DNA of 20,691 bases, taken from the NCBI GenBank assembly GCA_031290955.1, contig JAISLJ010000137.1, positions 1 to 20,691 on the forward strand. The letters run 5' to 3'. A program made the position numbers and the translations under genes. Under the pieces are notes generated by a model that saw only the letters and a program-made list of their open reading frames with translations, did no database searches and was not told the DNA's origin. This document shows, in pieces, positions 6,881 to 13,838 of the stretch (the stretch's first letter is position 1; each line of letters opens with the position of its first letter). This DNA is from Zoogloeaceae bacterium. Lineage in GTDB: Bacteria; Pseudomonadota; Gammaproteobacteria; Burkholderiales; Rhodocyclaceae.

Positions 6881-6897
6881 CGGCGGCAAAGCCGCCG
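6881..6897. terminator. GC-rich hairpin between convergent sirtuin and Hsp20 genes
   Basis: CGGCGGC (6881-6887), loop AAA, GCCGCCG (6891-6897), directly after the sirtuin stop and 20 bases from the Hsp20 stop. The plus strand continues TCGTTCTTCC, a weak T-rich tail. Placement between convergent genes suits a two-way terminator. Confidence 0.55.
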
Positions 6898-6917
6898 TCG
6901 TTCTTCCGGGGGAAACG

Positions 6918-7349
6918 CTACTGGACGGCGATCCGTTTGTTGGCCGTGGCGGCGCGCTTGGGGAGCGTGAGTTCCAGGATACCGTCGTTCAGTCGGGCGG
7001 CGGCCTGGGTATCGTCAATATCCTGCGCCAACTGGAAGGAGCGGGAAACCTTGCCGAAATAACGCTCGGAACGCAGCACGCGCTCGCCTTCCTTGGTTTC
7101 GTTCTGCTGCCGGATCTCCGCGCTGATGGAGACGAGATTCCCATCCACCGTCACCTGGATATCCTCCTTCCGGATTCCGGGAAGCTCGGCGTGTACTTCA
7201 TAGGCGTCTTCCCGCTCGCGCACATCCATGCGGATGGCGGGTGTTGCGGCAGCCGCTGCGGCGTTGCCCGCGTGCAAATCCATCGGACGGACGAAAAACC
7301 CGCGAAAGAGTTCATCCAGCGGGTCATGCAAGGGTGTCAAGGCATTCAT
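6918..7349 (-). CDS. Small heat shock protein, Hsp20 family
   Basis: A 143-residue ATP-independent holdase chaperone that binds unfolding proteins as large oligomers. The start MNALTPLHDP is preceded by CAGGAG at a good distance; a longer upstream reading (MDGKRRFW...) lacks a ribosome-binding site and would cover the promoter, so it is rejected. A short N-terminal arm with an Ala-rich stretch (about 29-36) leads to the alpha-crystallin domain (about 38-130) with RMDVREREDAYEVHAELPG, KEDIQVTVDGNLVSISAE and ARLNDGILELTLPK. The C-terminal tail ends NKRIAVQ; I140-x-V142 is an IXI-type motif for dimer-dimer contacts. A sigma-32 promoter lies about 60 bases upstream, so heat induction is expected. 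Confidence 0.93.
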   Translation of the reverse strand: MNALTPLHDPLDELFRGFFVRPMDLHAGNAAAAAATPAIRMDVREREDAYEVHAELPGIRKEDIQVTVDGNLVSISAEIRQQNETKEGERVLRSERYFGKVSRSFQLAQDIDDTQAAARLNDGILELTLPKRAATANKRIAVQ

Positions 7350-7410
7350 GTTTGCATTCTCCTGTGATTGATCGGGATAAGTGGGCGACCAAAAGCGGCG
7401 CTTGCCATCC

Positions 7411-7438
7411 ATATAGGGCTGGCGTCGCGTGTTTCAAG
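7411..7438 (-). promoter_or_regulatory. Sigma-32 (heat shock) promoter of the Hsp20 gene
   Basis: On the minus strand, CTTGAAA (7438-7432) and CCCTATAT (7418-7411) are separated by exactly 13 bases. The RpoH consensus is CTTGAAA - 11 to 16 bases - CCCCATNT. Its -10 ends about 61 bases before the Hsp20 ATG. Confidence 0.75.
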
Positions 7439-7440
7439 CG

Positions 7441-7494
7441 TTTCTGTTTCTTTCTGTTTCCTGTCTTCCGTTGTCTTCCGTCCCCTGTCTTCTG
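7441..7494. repeat. Pyrimidine-rich short tandem repeats upstream of slyD
   Basis: TTTCTGTTTC occurs twice in tandem (7441-7450, 7451-7460), followed by CTGTCTTCCG and TTGTCTTCCG (7461-7470, 7471-7480) and a related CCTGTCTTCTG. Almost all bases on the plus strand are C or T. Similar wording appears at 8721-8746 and, as purines, near the 3' end of scpB. Confidence 0.6.
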
Positions 7495-7501
7495 AATGCG
7501 C

Positions 7502-7507
7502 TAAAAT
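7502..7507 (+). promoter_or_regulatory. Candidate -10 element for slyD
   Basis: TAAAAT at 7502-7507 is a good sigma-70 -10 hexamer about 48 bases before the chosen slyD start. No matching -35 lies at 16-18 bases, where the pyrimidine repeats sit. Confidence 0.4.
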
Positions 7508-7554
7508 CCACCCCCCGGCCCGAAGAAACGGGCGCATTGAAGGATATGAGGATC

Positions 7555-8052
7555 ATGAACGAGGCGATCAGCAAGGATACCGTGGTTACGCTGGACTACA
7601 ACGTGACCGACCCGGATGGCGTGCTGCTGGACGAAGGTCGTGAGGCGCTCGTCTACCTGCATGGTCACGACGACATTTTCCCCCGGATCGAAGCGGCGCT
7701 TGAAGGCAAGTGCGTGGGCGAATCCGTTGTGATCCGTCTCCAGCCTGGCGAGGCCTTTGGCGAATACGATGCCGAACTGGTGCAGGTTGAATCCCGCGAG
7801 GATTTCCCCGAGGAACTCGAAGTCGGCATGCAGTTCGAGGGCGCGCCCGCAGACGCGGATGAGGAGGAATTCGTGCTCTACCGGGTGACGGACATGACGC
7901 CGGACAAGGTTGTCCTGGACGGCAACCATCCCCTGGCGGGGCAGGCGCTGGTCTTCACCTGCACCGTGACGGCGCTGCGGCCCGCAAGCGCGGAGGAAAT
8001 CCGCCACGGCCATGTGCATGACGACGACCATGAAACACACACCTGCCATTGA
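7555..8052 (+). CDS. slyD: FKBP-type peptidyl-prolyl isomerase, SlyD-like
   Basis: A 165-residue cytosolic folding helper that catalyses cis-trans isomerisation of prolyl bonds. The FKBP half begins ISKDTVVTLDYNVTD and includes LVYLHGHDDIFPRIEAALEG and PGEAFGEYD; the inserted-flap (IF) chaperone domain spans about residues 73-125, and the FKBP fold closes with DGNHPLAGQALVFTCTVTAL. A His-rich tail (HGHVHDDDHETHTCH) resembles the metal-binding end of SlyD, shorter than in E. coli, and suggests nickel or zinc binding. The ATG at 7555 is preferred, with AAGGA at 7540-7544; an ATG at 7546 is in frame but too close to that site. The next gene begins within its last 23 bases. Confidence 0.9.
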   Translation: MNEAISKDTVVTLDYNVTDPDGVLLDEGREALVYLHGHDDIFPRIEAALEGKCVGESVVIRLQPGEAFGEYDAELVQVESREDFPEELEVGMQFEGAPADADEEEFVLYRVTDMTPDKVVLDGNHPLAGQALVFTCTVTALRPASAEEIRHGHVHDDDHETHTCH

Positions 8053-8575
8053 CCTTCCAGAACCTGCGGACGTCTTTTCCCGCTGGGCAGAAAAGGGAGG
8101 CAGGCTGTGGCGCGGCGCGATTGCCGCCGCGTTGCGCGGAATTGTCCCCTGCGGGATCGTTTTCCTCCTTGCGCTCGCGGCGCTTGTCTCCGGCTGCGCC
8201 CGGCAGAATCCGCAAGCGGCGCTGGATGCTGCTGCCGACGCGCTCGCGGCAGCCCTGGAAGCGCGGGACGCCAAGGGCACGCTCGATCTCCTCGCCCCGG
8301 AATTCGCCATCCGCTCCGTGCCGGAAGACGGCAAGGAATGGGCGCAACAGACCATGACGCGCCTGTTCCTGCGCTACCGGAACGTGAAGATCGTCGCCAC
8401 CAACCGCCAGAACCACATCGACCCCCGCCAACCCGACCGCGCCGTAAGCACCGCCGACGTAACCCTTTTAGGCGCAGAGGGTCTCCTCCCCAACAACGTC
8501 AGCCGCTACCACGTGGAACTGGGCTGGACGATGGTCGAAGGCAAGTGGAAACTCCTGCACCTGCAATGGGAGTAG
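8030..8575 (+). CDS. Predicted lipoprotein, unknown function
   Basis: A protein of up to 181 residues with a hydrophobic stretch ending in the lipobox LVSGC (Cys56 from this start), followed by a helical segment (AALDAAADALAAALEARDAKG) and a compact C-terminal domain ending in VELGWTMVEGKWKLLHLQWE. The pattern of an opening amphipathic helix, a 'LLAPEF' loop and final paired strands with W-K-L resembles SnoaL/NTF2-like domains, a moderate guess. The start is uncertain: ATG at 8030 leaves an unusually long cytoplasmic lead for a lipoprotein. A strong AAAGGGAGG (about 8092-8100) precedes a CTG at 8105, and a TTG at 8132 would give a standard 22-residue signal peptide. It overlaps slyD and is probably co-transcribed with it. 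Confidence 0.7.
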   Translation: MKHTPAIDLPEPADVFSRWAEKGGRLWRGAIAAALRGIVPCGIVFLLALAALVSGCARQNPQAALDAAADALAAALEARDAKGTLDLLAPEFAIRSVPEDGKEWAQQTMTRLFLRYRNVKIVATNRQNHIDPRQPDRAVSTADVTLLGAEGLLPNNVSRYHVELGWTMVEGKWKLLHLQWE

Positions 8576-8608
8576 GGGAAGCCGGAACGGGCGCTTGCCC
8601 TGTTGCAA

Positions 8609-8630
8609 GGGGCGATTTCGTCATCGCCCC
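8609..8630. terminator. Hairpin after the lipoprotein gene
   Basis: GGGGCGAT (8609-8616) and ATCGCCCC (8623-8630) form an 8-bp stem with a 6-base loop, 33 bases after the lipoprotein stop. No T-run follows, so Rho-independent action is doubtful. Confidence 0.4.
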
Positions 8631-8764
8631 GTCCATCGACAACACGCCCAATCAATCCCCTTGCGTCCATCGTACTGGATGAACCAGCCCCTCGCGCCAA
8701 AACGCCTCGAATGTCGCGTACCTGTGTCGTCCTTCGTCCTCCGTCCGCGGATTCCCGCCCGCTG

Positions 8765-8773
8765 TGCTAGCAT
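8765..8773 (+). promoter_or_regulatory. Candidate extended -10 promoter of the PHP-yciO-trpS-scpAB run
   Basis: TG-C-TAGCAT (8765-8773) fits an extended -10 element 21 bases before the TTG at 8795. No good -35 is visible, as expected for extended -10 promoters. If correct, the mRNA leader is very short, which would fit the absence of a Shine-Dalgarno site. Confidence 0.35.
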
Positions 8774-8794
8774 ACGACTTTTCCCGGTTTCCTG

Positions 8795-9655
8795 TTGTTC
8801 GTGCCCACATTCGACGATTTCGATTTTCACGCGCATTCTTCCGTTTCCGATGGCTTGCTGCGACCCGGAGAGGTTGTTCGCTGGGCGCAGACGCGCGGGA
8901 CTCGTTGGTTCGCGCTCACGGATCATGATGATGTGCGCGGGCTGCAAGAGGCGCGCGCGGTGGCGGCGGAGCTGGGGATCGGCTTCGTGAATGGCGTGGA
9001 GATTTCCATCGAATGGCAGCGGCTGCCGATCCACATCGTCGGCCTGGGCTTTGATGCCGGGCATCCGGGGCTGTGCGCCGGGCTGGCCGCGATCCGCGAC
9101 GGGCGGCAGGAGCGGGCAAGGCGCATGGGCGCGGCGTTCGCGGACATCGGCATTCCCGGCGTCCTTGCGGGCGCATTAAAATACGCGGAAAACCCGGAAC
9201 TCATCTCCCGCGCCCACTTTGCGCGCTATCTCGTGGAAATCGGCCTGTTCCGGGAGACCGGCAAGGTGTTCGAGCACTATCTCACGCCCGGCAAGCCCGG
9301 CTATGTGGAACACCGCTGGCCCGATCTTGCCCAAGCATTGGCTTGGATTCGCGCCGCAGGCGGCGTCGCGGTCGTCGCGCATCCGGGGCGCTATGCGCTC
9401 TCCGGGCAGGACATGCTGCGTTTCCTGGCGGAATTCCGGGCGGCGGGCGGGCAGGCGATCGAGGTGGCCTGCGGCAGCCATACACCGGAACACATCCGCC
9501 ACTTCACCCGGCTGGCGCGGCAACTGGGCCTGCATGCCTCGCGCGGCTCCGATTTCCACGCGCCGGGGGATTGCGAACGGCTCGCGCCCTTGCCGGATTC
9601 ACTCGAACCCGTCTGGGCGCTGCTCAAACTGCCGGAATCTTCCCTCTCGTCATGA
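8795..9655 (+). CDS. PHP-domain phosphoesterase, RNase AM / YciV (TrpH) type
   Basis: A 286-residue metal-dependent phosphoesterase of the PHP family. E. coli YciV (TrpH/Rnm) of this type removes nucleotides from 5' ends of short RNAs and hydrolyses 3',5'-nucleotide bisphosphates. Metal ligands visible: FHAHS (His12, His14), TDHDD (Asp43-Asp45), Glu69 in GVEIS, His80, SRAHFARYLV (His141), HPGRY (His196) and GSDFH (Asp253, His255). Length is typical. Start is TTG 8795 or GTG 8801; neither has a clear Shine-Dalgarno. Its TGA overlaps the ATG of yciO by 4 bp, the same gene pairing as in E. coli (yciV-yciO), which supports the assignment. Confidence 0.88.
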   Translation: MFVPTFDDFDFHAHSSVSDGLLRPGEVVRWAQTRGTRWFALTDHDDVRGLQEARAVAAELGIGFVNGVEISIEWQRLPIHIVGLGFDAGHPGLCAGLAAIRDGRQERARRMGAAFADIGIPGVLAGALKYAENPELISRAHFARYLVEIGLFRETGKVFEHYLTPGKPGYVEHRWPDLAQALAWIRAAGGVAVVAHPGRYALSGQDMLRFLAEFRAAGGQAIEVACGSHTPEHIRHFTRLARQLGLHASRGSDFHAPGDCERLAPLPDSLEPVWALLKLPESSLSS

Positions 9656-10290
9656 CCACTTTGCTTGCCGTCCATCCCAAGACTCCCGAGCGCCGCGTGC
9701 TCGGCAAGGCCGCCAGGGCGTTGCGGGATGGGGCGCTGATCGCCTTCCCCACCGATTCCTGCTACGCGCTGGGTTGCTGTCCGGGGAACAAGGAACCGAT
9801 GGATCGCCTGCGCAGCCTGCGCGGCATCGACGAGCGCCACCACCTGACCCTGATGTGCCGGGATCTCTCCGAAATCGCCCGCTACGCCCGCGTGGACAAT
9901 GTCCAGTACCGGCTCCTGAAGGCGGTAACGCCGGGAAGCTACGTTTTCATCCTGGAAGGCACCCGCGAACTGCCGCGGCGGCTGATGCATCCCAAACGCA
10001 AGACCATCGGGCTGCGCGTGCCCGACCATGTCGTGGCGCTGGCGCTGCTGGAGGAACTGGGGGAACCGTTGCTTACTTCCACCCTCATCCTGCCGGAGCA
10101 GGAAGCGCCGCTTCAGGACGCCTGGGCCATTGAGGAGGCGCTTTCCGGACGCATCGAACTCATTCTGGATGGCGGCCACTGCGGCATTGAGCCAACCACG
10201 GTGATTGACCTCACCACGGACGTGCCGGAACTCGTGCGCCAGGGAAAAGGCGCGCTTTCGCCCTTCGGATTTGCTGCGACGGGGGCGTGA
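9652..10290 (+). CDS. yciO: YciO, Sua5/YrdC-domain protein
   Basis: A 212-residue single-domain member of the Sua5/YciO/YrdC family, which binds double-stranded RNA-like ligands and, in TsaC/Sua5, makes threonylcarbamoyl-AMP for tRNA t6A. Visible: ALIAFPTDSCYALGC (substrate pocket), DRLRSLRGIDERHHLTLMC (in place of the KxR..K core of TsaC), YVFILEGT, RKTIGLRVPDH and STLILPEQEA. As is usual for YciO, the last motif differs from TsaC's STSAN. It starts within the stop of the PHP gene (ATGA) and ends 1 base before the next start. True function of YciO remains debated, so tRNA-modifying activity should not be assumed. Confidence 0.88.
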   Translation: MTTLLAVHPKTPERRVLGKAARALRDGALIAFPTDSCYALGCCPGNKEPMDRLRSLRGIDERHHLTLMCRDLSEIARYARVDNVQYRLLKAVTPGSYVFILEGTRELPRRLMHPKRKTIGLRVPDHVVALALLEELGEPLLTSTLILPEQEAPLQDAWAIEEALSGRIELILDGGHCGIEPTTVIDLTTDVPELVRQGKGALSPFGFAATGA

Positions 10291-10291
10291 C

Positions 10292-10936
10292 ATGGAAGAG
10301 AAAATCGCCATCCTGGCCATTGCGGCGCTGCCGGCGCTTTTGGGCATTGCCCTGCACGAGGCGGCGCATGCCTATGCCGCCCGCTATTTCGGCGACCCGA
10401 CGGCGGAGAGACTGGGGCGGATCAGCCTGAATCCCCTTCGGCACATTGATCCCGTGGGCACGGTGCTCCTGCCGAGCCTCCTCTTTTTGTCCACGGGCTT
10501 CCTGTTCGGCTACGCGAAGCCCGTGCCTGTGGATTTCCGTCGCCTCCGGCATCCAAAACGGGACATGCTCTGGGTCGCGGCGGCAGGCCCGGCGGCAAAC
10601 CTTTTCATGGCGCTGGGCTGGGCCTTCTTCCAGATGCTGCTGGTCTCCATGCCCGCGTCCGGTTATTCGCAGGCGCTCATGGAGATGAGCTACTTCGGCA
10701 TCCTCATCAATCTGGTGCTCTGTTTCCTGAACCTCATCCCCCTGCCGCCCCTGGATGGCGGGCGGATCGTGACGAGCCTCCTGCCGATGCCGCTTGCCCG
10801 CCATTATGTCCGGCTCGAACCCTTCGGCCTTGTCATCCTGGTTCTCCTGCTCATGAGCGGCCTTCTGGGCTTTCTTCTGGGGCCGCTCGTCACCTGGGCC
10901 TTCCGCTTTCTTCGTTTCCTTTTCCCGCTTTCCTGA
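10292..10936 (+). CDS. Site-2-protease family (M50) zinc metallopeptidase, membrane
   Basis: A 214-residue polytopic membrane protein. The zinc site is clear: HEAAH (His22, Glu23, His26) in the first helix, and the third ligand in NLIPLPPLDGGR (Asp155). Other family features are ARYFGDPTAERLGRISLNPL, the GYAKPVPVDFRRL loop (74-85) and AAGPAANLFMA. No PDZ or CBS domain is attached, so this is the minimal form found near trpS and scpAB in many betaproteobacteria. It presumably cleaves transmembrane segments, but no substrate (such as an anti-sigma factor) is encoded nearby. It starts 1 base after the yciO stop. Confidence 0.9.
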   Translation: MEEKIAILAIAALPALLGIALHEAAHAYAARYFGDPTAERLGRISLNPLRHIDPVGTVLLPSLLFLSTGFLFGYAKPVPVDFRRLRHPKRDMLWVAAAGPAANLFMALGWAFFQMLLVSMPASGYSQALMEMSYFGILINLVLCFLNLIPLPPLDGGRIVTSLLPMPLARHYVRLEPFGLVILVLLLMSGLLGFLLGPLVTWAFRFLRFLFPLS

Positions 10937-10941
10937 ACATC

Positions 10942-12144
10942 ATGTACGCAGAACGAGTCGTTTCCGGCATGCGCCCCACGGGCGCGCTGCATCTGGGGCA
11001 TTATCATGGCGTGCTCACCAACTGGGTGAGGCTCCAGCACGAATATCCCTGTTTTTTCTTCGTCGCGGACTGGCACGCGCTCACCACCCAGTACGACAAT
11101 CCTTCCAGCATCAACAGGAACGCAATCGACATGGTGGTCGACTGGCTTGCCGCTGGCGTTGATCCGGAGCAGGCGACGATCTTCATCCAGTCGCGGGTGC
11201 CCGAGCATGCGGAACTGCACCTGCTCCTCTCCATGATGGCCCCGCTGGGCTGGCTGGAGCGCGTCCCCACCTACAAGGAGCAGCAGGAAAAGCTCTCCAG
11301 CAAGGATTTGTCGACCTACGGTTTTCTGGGCTATCCTCTCCTGATGGCGGCGGACATCCTCATCTACCGCGCCGACAAGGTGCCGGTGGGCGACGACCAG
11401 GTGCCGCATCTCGAATTCGCCCGGGAAACTGCCCGCCGTTTCAACCACCTCTATGGCCGCGAGCCGGATTTTGAGGAGAAGGCAAAGGAGGCGGTGAAGA
11501 AACTGGGCAACAAGAAGGCGCGCCTCTATGCCGAACTGCGCACCCGCTTCCAGCAGGAAGGCGAGCGCGAGGCGGTTGAGCAGGCACACGCGCTCCTGGA
11601 GGAAGTGCAGCATCTTTCCGTGCTGGACCGCGAACGGCTGTTCGGTTATCTGGAAGGCACGGGCAAGATGATCCTGGTCGAGCCGGAGGCGCTCCTGACC
11701 AAAGCCTCGCGGATGCCGGGCCTCGACGGGGCGAAGATGAGCAAATCCTATGGCAACTTCATCACCTTGCGGGAAACGGCGGAATCCGTCGGCAAGAAGA
11801 TCCGCGCCATGCCGACCGACCCGGCCCGCATCCGCCGCACCGATCCCGGCGACCCGTTGAAATGCCCGGTCTGGCAACTGCACCTCGTCTATTCCGACGA
11901 CGCCTGCCGCCAGTGGGTGGAAGCGGGTTGCAAGAGCGCCGGGATCGGCTGCATCGACTGCAAGGGGCCGGTGATCGACGCCATCCTGAAGGAGCAAGGC
12001 CCCATGCGCGAGCGCGCCCGTTTCTATGAGGAAGAGCCAGACCTTGTGCGCAACATCCTTGCCGACGGCTGCGAAAAGGCCCGCGACCTGGCCAAGGAAA
12101 CCATGCGCGACGTGCGCGAGGCGCTGGGCCTGGGCTATTCCTGA
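10942..12144 (+). CDS. trpS: Tryptophan--tRNA ligase
   Basis: A 400-residue class I aminoacyl-tRNA synthetase that charges tRNA-Trp. The HIGH-type motif is TGALHLGH (13-20), the tryptophan pocket region includes YPLLMAADILIYRADKVPVGDDQ (131-153, split motif), and the KMSKS loop is intact at 265-269. It is about 60-70 residues longer than the E. coli enzyme because of a charged helical insert (about 174-250; FEEKAKEAVKKLGNKKARLY onward) just before KMSKS; a longer TrpRS of this kind is seen in betaproteobacteria and related groups. ATG at 10942 follows the M50 stop by 5 bases. No attenuator-like structure is visible. Confidence 0.96.
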   Translation: MYAERVVSGMRPTGALHLGHYHGVLTNWVRLQHEYPCFFFVADWHALTTQYDNPSSINRNAIDMVVDWLAAGVDPEQATIFIQSRVPEHAELHLLLSMMAPLGWLERVPTYKEQQEKLSSKDLSTYGFLGYPLLMAADILIYRADKVPVGDDQVPHLEFARETARRFNHLYGREPDFEEKAKEAVKKLGNKKARLYAELRTRFQQEGEREAVEQAHALLEEVQHLSVLDRERLFGYLEGTGKMILVEPEALLTKASRMPGLDGAKMSKSYGNFITLRETAESVGKKIRAMPTDPARIRRTDPGDPLKCPVWQLHLVYSDDACRQWVEAGCKSAGIGCIDCKGPVIDAILKEQGPMRERARFYEEEPDLVRNILADGCEKARDLAKETMRDVREALGLGYS

Positions 12145-12171
12145 AGCCGAAACGCACAACCGCGACCCGAC

Positions 12172-13131
12172 ATGCGCGTGACGGACGAACAGCCCCCGCA
12201 GGCCTGCCCGCCGGAGGTGGTGGCCCGCATCTACGGCCAGCCGCTCGAACAGATCCCGCTTGATCTCTACATTCCGCCCGACGCGCTGGAAATCCTGCTG
12301 GACGCCTTCGAGGGGCCGCTTGACCTGTTGCTCTACCTGATCCGCAAGGCCAACATCGATATCCTCGATATCCCGATGGCCTCGCTCACGCGCCAGTACC
12401 TTGATTATGTCGAAGCCATGCGCGCCCGCAACCTCGAACTGGCGGCGGATTATCTCGTCATGGCGGCGATGTTGATCGAGATCAAGTCGCGCATGCTGCT
12501 GCCGCGGGTGCGGACAGGCGATGACGAGGAGGCCGAGGACCCCCGCGCCGAACTCGTGCGGCGGCTGATGGAATACGAACAGATGAAGGGCGCGGCGCGG
12601 GCGCTGGACGAAATGCCGCAAGCCGAGCGGGATTTCCTCTGGGCGGATGTCCTGGTCGAGCGGACGCTCCTGAAGCGTTACCCGGAAGTGCGCCTCCCGG
12701 ATTTGTGCGAAGCCTGGCAGAACGTGCTTACGCAGGCGCGTTTCCACGAACACCACCAGATCGCGCGTGAGGAACTTTCCGTGCGCGAGCATATGGGCCT
12801 CATCCTGCGCTACTTGCAGGCGCACGGCGGGCAGGCGCGCTTCGAGAATCTTTTCGAGCCGCACCTGGGCGCGCCGGTGCTGGTCGTGCATTTTATCGCC
12901 ATGCTGGAACTGGCGCGGGAAAGCCTGGTCGATATTGTCCAGACTGAAGTTTTCGCGCCCATCCACATCCGCCTGGCGCATTGCGAGGGCACGCGCCATG
13001 ACGAGGCGGAAGACGAGAGCGAAACGGAGACAACGATGACGGAGACGGCATGGACGGACACGGCGGCGACAAGCGCGCCGGAAGCGGACACGGAAACGGG
13101 CATGCTGGACGCGGCAACGGACGATGTATGA
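12172..13131 (+). CDS. scpA: Segregation and condensation protein A (kleisin)
   Basis: A 319-residue kleisin that links SMC heads and, with ScpB, forms the chromosome-condensing complex. The N-terminal SMC-neck-binding part shows EILLDAFEGPLDLLLYLIRK (37-58), then NIDILDIPMASLTRQYLDY, AADYLVMAAMLIEIKSRMLLP, a central linker, and the C-terminal winged helix ending FAPIHIRLAH. A 40-residue N-terminal lead precedes the core. The last 47 residues are an acidic, Thr-rich tail (15 Asp/Glu, 12 Thr, no Lys) not part of the kleisin fold. It begins 27 bases after trpS and overlaps scpB by 8 bases. Confidence 0.94.
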   Translation: MRVTDEQPPQACPPEVVARIYGQPLEQIPLDLYIPPDALEILLDAFEGPLDLLLYLIRKANIDILDIPMASLTRQYLDYVEAMRARNLELAADYLVMAAMLIEIKSRMLLPRVRTGDDEEAEDPRAELVRRLMEYEQMKGAARALDEMPQAERDFLWADVLVERTLLKRYPEVRLPDLCEAWQNVLTQARFHEHHQIAREELSVREHMGLILRYLQAHGGQARFENLFEPHLGAPVLVVHFIAMLELARESLVDIVQTEVFAPIHIRLAHCEGTRHDEAEDESETETTMTETAWTDTAATSAPEADTETGMLDAATDDV

Positions 13132-13684
13132 CATGGAACTTGCAACGCTGAAACAGATTCTGGAAGCCGCGCTGCTTTCCGCCCGGGAACCCTTGGGTCT
13201 TGCCGACCTGAAGGCGATGTTCGGGGAGACGGAGTTGGCGGGCGACCTCCTGCGGCGCTGCCTGGACGAAATCCGCGAAGAGTGGCAGGCGCGTCCACTG
13301 GAACTCATCTTGCTTGCCTCTGGCTGGCGCTTCCGGGTGCGGGCCGAGTTCATGCCCTATCTGGAGCGCATGAATCCCGAGAAACCGCCGCGCTATTCCC
13401 GCGTGGTCATGGAGACGCTGGCGATCATCGCCTACCGCCAGCCCGTTACCCGGGGCGACATCGAGGAGATTCGCGGCGTGGTCGCCAACGCCAACGCCAT
13501 CCGCGCCCTGGAAGAGCGCGGCTGGATCGATGTCGTCGGCCACCGCGAAACACCCGGCCGCCCGGCCCTCTACGCCACCACCCGCAAATTCCTCGACGAC
13601 CTGGGCCTGAAAAGTTTGAAGGAACTCCCAATAAGTCAGGAATCAGGAATCAGGGATCAAGGGACAGAAGAAACAGATGCGTAA
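13124..13684 (+). CDS. scpB: Segregation and condensation protein B
   Basis: A 186-residue winged-helix protein that dimerises on the ScpA linker in the SMC complex. Two winged-helix units are seen: LKQILEAALLSAREPLGLADL near the start, and the signature PPRYSRVVMETLAIIAYRQP with VTRGDIEEIRGV (about 86-120), then LEERGWIDVVGHRETPGRP. Start at 13124 overlaps scpA; an ATG at 13133 (1 base after the scpA stop) is an equally possible start. The final 16 or so residues (SQESGIRDQGTEETDA) are encoded by short tandem repeats and look like readthrough into repeat DNA; the core would normally end near LKELP. Confidence 0.94.
   Translation: MYDMELATLKQILEAALLSAREPLGLADLKAMFGETELAGDLLRRCLDEIREEWQARPLELILLASGWRFRVRAEFMPYLERMNPEKPPRYSRVVMETLAIIAYRQPVTRGDIEEIRGVVANANAIRALEERGWIDVVGHRETPGRPALYATTRKFLDDLGLKSLKELPISQESGIRDQGTEETDA
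13637..13657. repeat. Heptanucleotide tandem repeat inside the 3' end of scpB
   Basis: CAGGAAT, CAGGAAT, CAGGGAT in direct tandem (13637-13657), followed by purine-rich CAAGGGACAGAAGAAACAG. It encodes the divergent tail of ScpB. Confidence 0.75.
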
Positions 13685-13729
13685 GGGGTGGAAAGCGGCA
13701 TATTTCGACGCAAGAGGATGCATCGCAAA

Positions 13730-13756
13730 ACGGTGTCGGCCATCCGCCGAAACCGT
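13730..13756. terminator. Hairpin between scpB and glmS
   Basis: ACGGTGTCGGC (13730-13740) pairs with GCCGAAACCGT (13746-13756) with one mismatch and a CATCC loop. It lies 46 bases after the scpB stop. No T-run follows, so it is a possible terminator or a leader structure. Confidence 0.4.
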
Positions 13757-13796
13757 CTCCGGCTCCCTGGAACGGCACGTGGCGGGAAATGTCCGT

Positions 13797-13802
13797 TACA
13801 AT
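13797..13802 (+). promoter_or_regulatory. Candidate -10 element for glmS
   Basis: TACAAT at 13797-13802 is a good -10 hexamer 36 bases before the glmS ATG. The -35 position is GC-rich and matches poorly. There is no room for a glmS ribozyme, and no glmS ribozyme core is seen. Confidence 0.45.
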
Positions 13803-13838
13803 GCGCGCTTCTTTGGCTTTGACGACAAGGGTTCCATC

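Noticed and set aside
10804..13353. An 849-codon minus-strand open frame across trpS and scpA
   Set aside because: It is the high-GC mirror of confident plus-strand genes, rich in His, Arg and Gln with no recognisable domain.
13685..13838. A glmS ribozyme or riboswitch upstream of glmS
   Set aside because: Only a mismatched hairpin is seen in 154 bp; no ribozyme core is visible, and this element is typical of Gram-positive glmS.
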